DNA of 14,994 nucleotides from Zygnema cylindricum. Taxonomy: Eukaryota > Streptophyta > Zygnematophyceae > Zygnematales > Zygnemataceae. A program made the position numbers and the translations under genes. Within the stretch, counting starts at the first letter, position 1. Each line of letters opens with the position of its first letter. Shown one piece after another: positions 7,171-14,994 of this stretch. Where the stretch lies: NCBI GenBank assembly GCA_037447655.1, contig JBBHKE010001074.1, forward strand, positions 64,001 to 78,994, given 5' to 3'. The notes below the pieces were generated by a model, which had not been told where the DNA came from, searched no databases, and was given only the letters and a program-made list of their open reading frames with translations.

Positions 7171-9057
7171 CTACACACTTTTATCAAACAGTTGTTGCAC
7201 ATTCTCTCCGGTTAAATACTTCCACGCCATCCACTTCCTTAGATGTATGTTACTGACGCTACTACACCAAATTCTCATGAAATTTCCTGTAAATTCATTC
7301 AAGTCTTCCCATTTTCCCGTTACACTTCCCCTCACTGTTTCCGGTTGTGTTCTTCGGTGTGATCGATTTCGTAACATGCTTGTTCTCCAACTATTTTTCC
7401 GCAATCTATCTCTCTTTCTTGGTTTCTTATGACTATCTGATCTGTTCAAAAAATTTCCATGGTTTCCCTTCCCACTACCTCTATATAGTGTAGTTTTTCT
7501 TACTGATTTTTGGTTTCTTTTCATAGATATGGAACTTCTCTGAAGTGTATGTATATTCAATATTTTCCGTCTGACCTTCTTTTCAGTTAGCTGCACTTTC
7601 CTCTTCCTACGATTCTTTTTTAAGTTATGACTTTTTCGGCTCTCATGAACTATCTTCCTTAGCCTTATTTTCTGAACACTCTTCCTCGGTTTTTCCTGGA
7701 TTTCAATAATTTTTAAACCCACAGTGTTTTCCACTTCCGATGTTAATTCCCCTTTTTGTGTCAATTCACACTTTCCTATCTGATCATTTACTTCTTCTCT
7801 TTCTCTAAGTTCTGTTTGTATTTTAGTGTTATCTTTTTCTAAGAAATATTCTTCAATCAATTTTAAGTTTACTTCTTTAACTCCCCTTACTTCATGAATC
7901 TCTTCTCCCTCTATGCTATTCTCATACACCAGTTTATCACAAGAAGAAGTCACACAACCCGAGTCTTTTTCACACTCGTCTGTTTCCTTACTGTTTTCGG
8001 TGATAATAATTTTTCCAGTTTCTTCCGCTTCCATGTGCCTTTCACTTCTATCGACTTCTCGTATTCTAGTTGCCCCTTCCTTTAGTAAGTTTATGTCACC
8101 CACCAATCTGTCATAAGACATATTGAAAGTAATCGGATCCTTTTCTGTCACCTCTTTCTCCTCATTCCGAACAACACAAAAGGTCGGTAAATAAATAAAT
8201 TCGTCAACACACGGTGCATGCCTTTTGTCATCTGTCGAGTCTTGTCCTTCACTCACGAAAGCACTTGATTCCTTTCTTGTTGGGGTACGAACTAGGTTGT
8301 TGTCCCATCCATCTCTGAAATTTCCTGTAACACATGCACTTTTATAAGATGGACATACCCTGAAAGTATGTCCTAAATTATTACAGTAAAAACAATTCTT
8401 TGGTCGATCTCCGAACTCACTATTACTTTTAATTTTCTGAAACTGAGACTTAGATTCCTTTATATTCCTTTCACTTGATAAGACCCTTCTATTAGCCTCT
8501 TCATCTAAAATAACTCGTCTAGCTACAGTTACGCTCCAATCATTTGTATCAATTAAAGTCAATCGATTTAGTGCACTCTTATATTCTTTAGGTAGACTTC
8601 TCATTAACAAGATAGCTTGTTGAGCATCTGTAAAGTTGCCTCCTGCCAAATCATTTTCTGCAAATAATACTTGTAAGTCAATACAGTATTTCTCCATACT
8701 ACCTCCTACATACTTGTGTTCAACTATTTTGGTAACACTACTAAGCCAATGATATAAAGAAGTCTTTGCATACATACTTTCTAAGCACTTCAATAATTCA
8801 GCTGCCTTTTTAACACTTATGTATGACATTACTAAGTCCGGAGTCAATGAGTTCTTAATAACCCTTAGACACTCATGATTTTTACTTTTCCATCCATTTG
8901 ACGTTTCGACCAAGGTACCATCCACCACGTCCATTAGTTCCATCATCTCGAAGTAGCTCTCGAGCGCACACTTCCAGTAGTGATATTTTGATCCATCAAA
9001 TATAGGTAGCCATGGGTGTGGGCCCATAACCTGTTGTCCATAGCCTATTTCAGCCAT
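7171..9057 (-). CDS. gag: Copia-type Gag polyprotein with CCHC zinc knuckle and long charged C-terminal extension
   Basis: The 628-codon frame has the Copia Gag (UBN2/retrotran_gag_2) pattern: WLPIFDGSKYHYWK at about residues 16-29, a helical core, then LMRSLPKEYKSAL (151-163). A zinc knuckle C-X2-C-X4-H-X4-C follows at C222, C225, H230 and C235. Such Gag proteins package RNA into virus-like particles. The remaining 390 residues are rich in Lys, Glu and Arg and I recognise no domain; plant Copia Gags usually end shortly after the knuckle, where protease starts. There are two possible starts. ATG at 9057 lies inside the 5' LTR in good context (CCATGGCT), and ATG at 9027 lies within the primer-binding site, giving 618 residues starting MGPHPW. 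The longer frame is listed because it is open. The frame ends ENVQQLFDKSV and no pol follows. Confidence 0.88.
   Translation of the reverse strand: MAEIGYGQQVMGPHPWLPIFDGSKYHYWKCALESYFEMMELMDVVDGTLVETSNGWKSKNHECLRVIKNSLTPDLVMSYISVKKAAELLKCLESMYAKTSLYHWLSSVTKIVEHKYVGGSMEKYCIDLQVLFAENDLAGGNFTDAQQAILLMRSLPKEYKSALNRLTLIDTNDWSVTVARRVILDEEANRRVLSSERNIKESKSQFQKIKSNSEFGDRPKNCFYCNNLGHTFRVCPSYKSACVTGNFRDGWDNNLVRTPTRKESSAFVSEGQDSTDDKRHAPCVDEFIYLPTFCVVRNEEKEVTEKDPITFNMSYDRLVGDINLLKEGATRIREVDRSERHMEAEETGKIIITENSKETDECEKDSGCVTSSCDKLVYENSIEGEEIHEVRGVKEVNLKLIEEYFLEKDNTKIQTELREREEVNDQIGKCELTQKGELTSEVENTVGLKIIEIQEKPRKSVQKIRLRKIVHESRKSHNLKKNRRKRKVQLTEKKVRRKILNIHTLQRSSISMKRNQKSVRKTTLYRGSGKGNHGNFLNRSDSHKKPRKRDRLRKNSWRTSMLRNRSHRRTQPETVRGSVTGKWEDLNEFTGNFMRIWCSSVSNIHLRKWMAWKYLTGENVQQLFDKSV
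9018..9031 (-). promoter_or_regulatory. Primer-binding site for a half-molecule of initiator tRNA-Met
   Basis: The plus strand GTGGGCCCATAACC equals 14 nt of the anticodon arm of plant initiator tRNA-Met (CAU anticodon; tRNA sequence recalled). So the element RNA, GGTTATGGGCCCAC, is complementary to it. The site directly abuts the LTR end at 9032. Drosophila copia, yeast Ty5 and Volvox Osser are known to prime from an internally cleaved initiator tRNA-Met at this region. The more usual 3'-end site (TGGTATCAGAGC) is absent. Confidence 0.85.
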
Positions 9058-10070
9058 GGATTACTCACGGAAACATCCACAGACTACCTCAAAAACAGCT
9101 GTGTTTCAGACGACACAGATTACTCTACAATAAACAAAATGATCTCAAACTGCACCAATATGCACTAAACCATATACACTGTAAACTCCCAAAGTTACAG
9201 CCAAATCCACCAAGGCATCTAGATCCACCAAGGCATCTAGAAGATATAAGCTTCAGAGTTTCCCAAATGTAGCTGACAGCTTCACAAACTAACCACTTAG
9301 ACTGTTCACAAAATCTTACAGAGATACTGGAATACAATGAAACTTCACACACATATATATTATATATCATAGAATAACTCCACAAAGTTTCATATGAAAG
9401 CACCAATCAGAGTGATCACACCAACAGGTCAAAGATGCAGAAAACAGTCTGCCATTACTTTGATTAACTTGACTGCGATACATAAAATAATCTAAGTCCT
9501 GCAAGTTATACTCAGAGTACGGAGGCATACCAGCCGTACTGTATCTACTCTAATAAACTAATAAGTCAAAAGGACAAACCTCTGTTGTACATAATATTTA
9601 CACCGTACTCTTCGTATGTCAGGAACCAAGCTACCACTAAGCAACTACTAAGCTACCACTACCGTGCAATCATCATTACTCGAGATCTATCCTAGTCATA
9701 TTATCCGCAGCTGCGCTAGCTGCGCTGGTTGCGCTTCTCCGTACGGATCATACAAATAGCCGCTGGCTGCGCTTGTCCGTACGGATCATACAAATAGCCG
9801 CAGCTACGTTGACTTAACTGCGTCGCAGCTCCGCAGTACTGGCGACGCCTATTCCAACATTCCGTTTATTTTACATCGGATCGCTTCGCGATCCACCGTC
9901 CATTTGTCACAGCTTGTTCACACCACTCGATGAGTATTTTACATCACTTTAATTATATCAATCCGTTCGCTCCCCCAATCCGTGAATCTATTCAAACCTC
10001 CATATTAAATCCAATTAGCAGTTACGGGCAAACTCTCCCGTACGCACGAAACTGACTTTTCAAAACAACA
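9032..10070 (-). repeat. 5' LTR (right copy), 1039 bp
   Basis: It has the same TGTTG/CAACA tips as the left copy. It has an 18-bp tandem duplication (9205-9240), a 38-bp tandem duplication (about 9725-9800, including TCCGTACGGATCATAC) and an extra 18 bp at about 10028-10045 that the other LTR lacks. The hairpin equivalent to 6071-6089 is at 9877-9895 with one outer pair lost. Confidence 0.93.
9353..9370 (-). promoter_or_regulatory. Candidate TATA box of the 5' LTR
   Basis: On the minus strand an alternating T/A stretch (GATATATAATATATATG) lies about 320 nt before the end of the LTR, a reasonable place for the U3/R boundary. The equivalent site in the left LTR (about 5585-5603) is partly eroded. 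No start site can be shown from the sequence. Confidence 0.35.
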
Positions 10071-10620
10071 GACTTTAGTTTGTTAGAGTTGTTGAAGCGT
10101 CATTGAATGAAGGTTTTTCCTTTGTGTATGGTCATCTTTGGTAGATTTGCTTAGTTTTTGCACTTATTCTCGTTAGAGTTGGCTTCTTCACGTGTCTTCT
10201 TTGTCATAGCCTCCTTTGGCTTTCGTGGTTTCAAAGAGTTTTTTTTTTCTTTAGGTCCTATGGAGTGCAATATAAGTTGACCATAGCTGTCTATAGATGG
10301 TTCTTCCATCGCAAGTTTTGCAATAGAGGTTTCAAGCTTTTTTGTATGTAAGTATTACACAATTAAGACTACTTTCCCTCTATAAAAGTAATGACCAAAT
10401 TTTGTTGCTAACATGACGTACTCTGTACACCCTATTAGTATGAAACTACACCCTATTTCTATGAAGCTACAGTGTTGTATTGTAGTATTCAATAAATATT
10501 TACTCGTCACCAGTGGCCTCCTTGGACTTCAAAAACCAAAAGTATCGGTTGTTTCAATTATCACGATAGGAAATTTAACTCTCGGATTTTTTTTTCTTTC
10601 TCTTCATTAGACAACAATAT
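10071..10620. other. Intergenic, no gene recognised
   Basis: T-rich on the plus strand. A TATAAAAG at 10381-10388 could be a plus-strand TATA box but no gene is confirmed downstream. A short imperfect tandem repeat of about 21 bp (ACACCCTATT(A/T)(G/C)TATGAA) lies at 10426-10470. Confidence 0.4.
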
Positions 10621-10629
10621 GTTAGGTCA

Positions 10630-11636
10630 TTGTGTTGTTGATCGCCAGTCTGAATTTACCGTCGCCTTCTAGCTTCAGTTCCTGTCTCTGCTGCGTGTTG
10701 GGTTCAATATGGACGACATGTGTTACTCCCTTGGCATATTTGGGAATTTGGTGCATTATTGCCTCCACTCTTGTTTCTCGTCATGTGGCGAGGGACACTC
10801 TTATTCTTTCACCGATGTCCTTCGTGCTTTCCAACTGTTTGTTCGCCTTCCAACGGTTCATTTTGGATGTGTCAGTTCATCTTCCTCTTGTCGTTGTCGC
10901 GGATATGCCAGTTATTTCTACCCTTGTTACGAAATCAGTTGCGCGAGCCAAAAATAATTTTCTGATCAATTTTTCGTCACCATTAAAACCAAGCTTCTCC
11001 AGGCTCTTCCCTCTAATGTTTCATGTGCACGCTTTCTCTCTCGTGGTGGACCTCGTTCAAGAGTTTGGCTATAACCTACGCCTATTTTAACCACCCTACG
11101 TTTCACACTTGCTCAATTCACCACGACCCTCAAGTTTCACCTTCGCCTCCCTTGCCCAAGCATGGCTCTCTTGATTTCTCGTGTGACCGTGTCTTTAAAA
11201 CTGATGGCATCCATTTGCGTCGTTACTCCCACCAGGGCGAGTTTACTCAAGGGCGCGACACTATTTGCGGCACCATTGTGGATATCACTTTTGAGGGGGG
11301 ATCTTCTATTTGACGAGAGGTTTTTCATAGTATTTCGTTGCTTCAGTCGATATTCTACTACTTGACGGTGCACTTCGCATATTCGGTGACATTATTTTGG
11401 AGAACCCTACCTCGGTTACAGCCGTCAAAACGGCTCAAGATGTGGGAGTGGACGCCCGTGACACGGCCAGGAGGAAGGAGTGTGACTATGCCCTCCGAAA
11501 TGCTATCGATTACTTCATTTCGATGGCGGTCGAGATATTAAGTGGTTTGGGTGTTTGTTTGGTTGAGTTTCTCTTTGTTTGTGGTCGGCGCTCGTTCGAG
11601 CGTCGGGGACTTGGGAGCCCTCCATACATGTTTTAA
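10630..11636 (+). pseudogene. Possible decayed coding region of unknown identity
   Basis: Protein-like stretches appear on the plus strand in different frames: about 11140-11313 (SLDFSCDRVFKTDGIHLRRY... to GGSSI) and, in another frame, about 11337-11540 (LLDGALRIFGDIILE, then TAQDVGVDARDTARRKE and RNAIDYFISMAVEI). The local base composition is richer in G/C than its neighbours, as expected of former coding DNA. At least one frame change and stops separate the parts. I do not recognise a family. It could be a broken host gene, an exon set with unseen introns, or an old transposon remnant. Confidence 0.3.
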
Positions 11637-11639
11637 CTG

Positions 11640-12115
11640 TCAACAACGATTATTTGTGGCTTCATAGCGAGAGGAAGCTTCTATCCTCTTTTTATGGATT
11701 GTCAGCGTGTTACAAAACTCCCTCAACGTGCTCCCTCAGGCTTAAGGGACTTACGTGGTTGTTTTTTATAGTATCTCTAATTGTGTTGAAGTTTGGTTAT
11801 GTAACTTTCGTTTAAGCACACTGTTGTGTATTTCCTCTAGTGGTTTAGGTGTCTTCTTCTGTTTTTTACATGCCATTTTTTTATGAGTTAGTTTCTTCCA
11901 CCTTGCTTTTCTTTTTTGCTTACTTCCCTCCACATGTAGTTTTTCAATTATGGCATTGTCACCCCTTTTTGTTCCATGAACTTTGATGGTTTACCGTTGC
12001 GTTTTTTAATATAGTATTGCCGTTGATTTAAGGGAGTAGACAACAATTTGCCACATTTCCTTGTAGTTAGTATTTTAAATTTCACTTTTGCATAAACACT
12101 AATAAATACTTAAAA
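11640..12115. other. Intergenic, no gene recognised
   Basis: T-rich, with no repeat pair, RNA gene or convincing reading frame. It ends at the target duplication of the next hAT-like element. Confidence 0.5.
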
Positions 12116-12123
12116 CCAATAAT

Positions 12124-12878
12124 TAGTGTTGTGTATCGGTAAGGATTTTCCAATATCCGATATGGGCCTTCTTTCGGGTAGCCGATAATCGATATATTGG
12201 TACGATATATCGTTATCGGTGTTAACGCCGATAAATACCCGATTTATTTATCGGCGATAACACTGATATCGATAACTATCGGAGATATCTGTACGGACTG
12301 TACAGATAAATGCACGGCCAGTACACTCAACTGTACGTGTTATTTCCCGGAAGCGTCGCGGACCCCCTTCCCCCCGATTTCATTAAAAAATCGCAATATT
12401 TCCTTCATTATTTCTAATTTAAGGGGGTTTTACTTGGGTACCCCTTCCAGAATGTCCTTTTGATTGTTATTTTTTTATAAATGGCAGTTAATGGTGGCAG
12501 TTTAACAGATTTTTTCGTGTGCTTTGTTCGTCTGTTCGTCTTGTTTTCGAAAATGATTGATTTTACAAATTTACAATGTAATTTTTTTTTTCATTTCAAT
12601 ACTATAATTTTAGAACTATAAACTATTATTTTAAATTTGTCAACGTTTATGTGCCGCACTATTCGTAATTGTTAAACAGCGTACAAAACAAATTCTTACA
12701 CGTGGCATACCAGGCTATGTTAAGTCAATAATATAATACATTTTATTATAAAGTACTATTGTATGTATACTATATTTTTTTAAGTTATCGCCGATATGGA
12801 ATTTGTTGGTCTCGGACCGATATATTACTATCGGTATCGGTGTTGTCGCGATAAAATTTTTACTGATACACAACACTA
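12124..12878. mobile_element. hAT-like non-autonomous DNA element C
   Basis: The left end TAGTGTTGTGTATCGGTAA is mirrored by the right end (one mismatch in 19). The flanks CCAATAAT (12116-12123) and CCAATAAC (12879-12886) match at 7 of 8 bases, the hAT target size. Both subterminal regions are dense in CCGATA/TATCGG motifs (12135-12295 and 12784-12850), probably binding sites. The 755-bp element has an A/T-rich middle and no transposase. Its ends differ from those of A and B, so it is a separate family. Confidence 0.82.
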
Positions 12879-12886
12879 CCAATAAC

Positions 12887-13170
12887 GATTGGCAGTGCGT
12901 ATGTGTAGCGTGAGAAAGATGGTATCGGCTGATCGAAGATTCATACAACGTAAAAAATAGCCAAATTGGCAAAGAAATTTGAGTCCTGTACATAAGGTGG
13001 AATCCAAAAAGTCAAAGTTATGCCATTAAGAAGTTAAAGCTGGTAGACAAGTGTGTTTTAAGTATTTAGAAATATCATAGTGGAAAACGCGAAAGCCCTT
13101 TTTTCAAATTCCACTACTCCATTCGATAGGGTGGATATTTGCATGTACAAGTTTTTATTTTGTTGCAAAG
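12887..13170. other. Intergenic spacer, nothing recognised
   Basis: Sequence between element C and the small MITE; no repeat pair or coding frame seen. Confidence 0.5.
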
Positions 13171-13172
13171 TA

Positions 13173-13388
13173 CACCGTGTATCGCTATTAGTGTTAATTT
13201 TTTTTTGCCACTTAAAACATATTTTTTCCGTGCACACTTAACCGAATTTTAAATGGAGACCGCCAATCGAAAGCCGAGATTCTTGTCTTTCAATCCCAAC
13301 CGTCAGATCCACAATCCGACATGTTTATAAGTATAAAAGATGTTTCAAGAGACTAGAAAAACATTAATACTAGTAGCGATTCACGGTG
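13173..13388. mobile_element. Small TA-flanked MITE, 216 bp
   Basis: The termini are inverted: CACCGTGTATCGCTATTAG on the left and the complement of CACCGTGAATCGCTACTAG on the right, with TA on both sides (13171-13172 and 13389-13390). The left half matches the fragment in element A, and its ends match the element nested in B. Like those it is non-coding. Confidence 0.72.
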
Positions 13389-13621
13389 TAGTCTCGTAAT
13401 AGGGGACGACTACATATGCTTTTACAAAGGACCCATTCATGGAAGTGGTGGTTTGAAACTTTATGTACATGTAAGGGTACTTTCGCATGTGCTAAAGTTA
13501 CAATTATTTTTTGTCGTTTTCCTCCATAACTTAGAAAAAAACGTGAAAATCCGCAGCCGTACCAAAAAATTGAAATTACCACCGTACAAGTTGCATTACA
13601 TTGAAACTTTATATGTACTAC

Positions 13622-13661
13622 AGTCTGTCGTCTAGCGCGATGTAGTCTATCGTCTAGCGCG
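13622..13661. repeat. 22-bp direct repeat, two copies
   Basis: AGTCT(G/A)TCGTCTAGCGCG occurs at 13622 and 13644 within the Harbinger-like element. Confidence 0.75.
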
Positions 13662-13707
13662 TTTCGACCCAATTTTGCGTCCCTTCAGCTCATCTTCAAA
13701 CTGCATA

Positions 13708-13733
13708 TAAAATCACCTCGCGAGGTGATTTTA
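13708..13733. repeat. Perfect 26-bp palindrome
   Basis: TAAAATCACCTCG is followed at once by its reverse complement, with no spacer. It lies inside the Harbinger-like element, off centre. A part (ATCACCTC) recurs singly at about 14551-14558, outside the element. Confidence 0.9.
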
Positions 13734-14149
13734 AATATAGTTACATGAGGTGAGCGAATAGGTAGATGCTGTCGCACGTGTCGAAAGTTTTTGACAAATT
13801 TTGTGCGCGGAGTACCAAAAAAAAAAAACCACTGCACGTTTCCAACCTGTGCGTGACTTTTTTTCTGTGCGCTTTTTTTCCGTACAGGGGCCGTGGAGGG
13901 AGTTTCCACCAACGGACGCCATTTCGCAAAAGCGAAGTCCGTGAAAGCGCCTCTTTCTCTCTCCCTCTCCCACTAACGCGTCTATCTCACAATTATTGCA
14001 ACGAAAAAAGGCAAAAAAGGTATCAAATGAAAGATCTATAAAAAATATTTATTTTGGCTGTCTTTTACCTTATTTTGATGGCAAGTAGAGTGAGAACAGA
14101 CGAAAAAACAAAATTGGGAAACCATGGCGGAATGTTTTGGAATTAGTAA

Positions 14150-14335
14150 CGTCGACGCTACCATAAGTACGCGTGACGTCAAAATGGCACAAACCCTAAA
14201 CATCTACAATGTCACAAGTAGCTCGACGTCTACAACCGTCTCTATTTTGTAAACGTCATCAATTGTCGCGAGTTTTGTACTGGTCTACAATCGTCACAAA
14301 TTACACCCACGTCTACACCTGTCACAATTTAAAGT
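14150..14335. repeat. Degenerate tandem array, period about 27 bp, 5-7 copies
   Basis: Units of the form CGTCTACAAYYGTCACAA start at about 14201, 14227, 14254, 14282 and 14310, with weaker units at 14150 and 14177. It ends about 90 bp inside the right terminus of the Harbinger-like element, so it may be a subterminal repeat cluster. Confidence 0.65.
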
Positions 14336-14443
14336 TACGATTTCATTTCTTTACATACGAATGCTCTGAAACCTATACGGAGAATCTTCCCTAAAAAACA
14401 AAGTAACAAGACTAAGTTTCGGTTACATACGAAAGTACCCTAA

Positions 14444-14994
14444 GAGACAGGCAAGAAAAAAATAGTTTATACCTTCCATCGTAAAAAAAATTCCCATTCG
14501 AGCGACGTGTGAACATTTTGTTATTCGTTGTTAGAGTGATCCATAGCTAGAATCACCTCAAATGTACTCATATGCTTTACCATCACACTTTATCTTTAAA
14601 TCGTAGTAAAGCCTTGATTTGTTAATTTATTTTTATTCTTTAGAAAGCTAGTAATTTACCTTTATGGGAAACCTGTGGTAATATTTGACTTTCACAAATA
14701 TTTTTGTCAAATCGTTTTTTAACTACATTCCAAAAATAAGTAATATGACTGGTTTAGATGTTTTAATTAGCTTTCGAACATTTTTCCTCATTTCCTCTAG
14801 TTCTTTTCTCATATTCTACCTGGTCGGTTGTGTTTTTACTGCACTGGGTTTTGTAGTTTGAACTTTTTCACTCTCATTTTTTTTTTAATGTGATAATTAG
14901 AATTATAGATAAATTGCCTATATCCCTTCATGTTTATATATGATTTACCACCACCTTTTATAATTAATTTATATCTTATATATTTGACAAAAGT
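14444..14994. other. AT-rich intergenic, no gene recognised
   Basis: Long T and A runs and alternating AT toward the right edge; no terminal repeats, RNA gene or credible frame. Confidence 0.5.

Larger units (their letters stand above)
5283..10070 (-). mobile_element. Copia-type gag-only LTR retrotransposon (TR-GAG-like), minus strand
   Basis: Two direct repeats (5283-6244 and 9032-10070) with TG...CA ends bound a 2787-bp interior. Read on the minus strand, the order is 5' LTR, primer-binding site, gag, tandem-repeat region, polypurine tract, 3' LTR, which is complete retrotransposon layout. The interior encodes only a Copia-type Gag; there is no room for protease, integrase, reverse transcriptase and RNase H (about 3 kb in Copia elements). 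It should therefore depend on another element's enzymes, as described for plant TR-GAG elements. Flanking pentamers GTAAA and GACTT do not match, so there is no target duplication. LTR differences are about 9% over the first 190 bp by eye, suggesting an old or recombined insertion. Confidence 0.92.
13475..14440. mobile_element. Harbinger-like TAA-flanked element, 966 bp
   Basis: The inverted ends are GGGTACTTTCGCATGT (13475-13490) and the complement of GGGTACTTTCGTATGT (14425-14440), 15 of 16 matching. TAA flanks both sides (13472-13474 and 14441-14443). The GGG start and TAA target fit PIF/Harbinger MITEs. Beyond GGG its ends do not match those of the element at 2979-3617. It contains a perfect 26-bp palindrome and a degenerate 27-bp tandem array close to the right end. 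Open frames inside it look incidental. Confidence 0.75.

Noticed and set aside
7064-7432. 122-codon plus-strand open frame
   Set aside because: It is mostly antisense to the gag 3' part and has no family resemblance.
9018-9031. Fragment of a tRNA-Met gene
   Set aside because: Only 14 nt match, exactly abutting the LTR end; no acceptor or T-arm sequence follows. It is a primer-binding site.
10632-11090. 152-codon plus-strand open frame as an intact gene
   Set aside because: Hydrophobic, serine-rich, low-information translation with overlapping frames of similar length; no motif supports it as an intact protein.
13766-14041. 91-codon plus-strand frame as a transposase remnant
   Set aside because: No catalytic acidic motif or Harbinger similarity; composition is that of low-complexity non-coding DNA.
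14705-14825. Minus-strand short coiled-coil-like frame (MRKELEEMRKNVRK...)
   Set aside because: Only about 29 codons with an in-frame stop just upstream; no supporting signals in AT-rich DNA.

Overview
The window looks like nuclear DNA of a land plant. It holds the 5' part of an intron-containing UPF3 (nonsense-mediated decay) gene whose protein reads like plant UPF3, a Copia-type gag that would be primed by initiator tRNA-Met, and several short non-autonomous DNA transposons of plant-typical kinds. I cannot name the species. No bacterial, organellar or CRISPR features are seen.

Layout, left to right. (1) 1-2431, minus strand: first five coding exons of UPF3, running off the left edge, with four GT-AG introns whose phases agree. 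(2) 2432-2797: 5'UTR and proximal upstream region of UPF3. (3) 2798-5197: two related hAT-like elements in opposite orientation, A (2806-3900) and B (3976-5189), each with its own 8-bp target duplication (7 of 8 bases matching). They are separated by 75 bp of host sequence. A contains a nested Tourist/Harbinger-like element (2979-3617); B contains a nested TA-flanked element (4385-4929). (4) 5283-10070: a minus-strand Copia-type LTR element with LTRs of 962 and 1039 bp, a primer-binding site matching the anticodon arm of initiator tRNA-Met, one long gag ORF with a CCHC zinc knuckle, a 67-bp tandem repeat and a polypurine tract. No protease, integrase or reverse transcriptase is present, so it is a gag-only (TR-GAG-like) element. 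(5) 10071-12115: no firm gene; some possibly coding but frame-broken sequence on the plus strand. (6) 12116-14443: three more TIR elements: a hAT-like one (12124-12878), a short TA-flanked one related to those in A and B (13173-13388), and a TAA-flanked Harbinger-like one (13475-14440) with a 27-bp degenerate tandem array and a perfect 26-bp palindrome. (7) 14444-14994: AT-rich, nothing recognised.

Only UPF3 is a clear host gene. The rest is layered mobile DNA starting about 370 bp upstream of its start codon. The most notable points are the gag-only Copia element, with a long open gag frame despite clearly diverged LTRs and no target duplication, and the near-palindromic pair of hAT elements next to the UPF3 promoter. 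All alignments and percentages here were done by eye.
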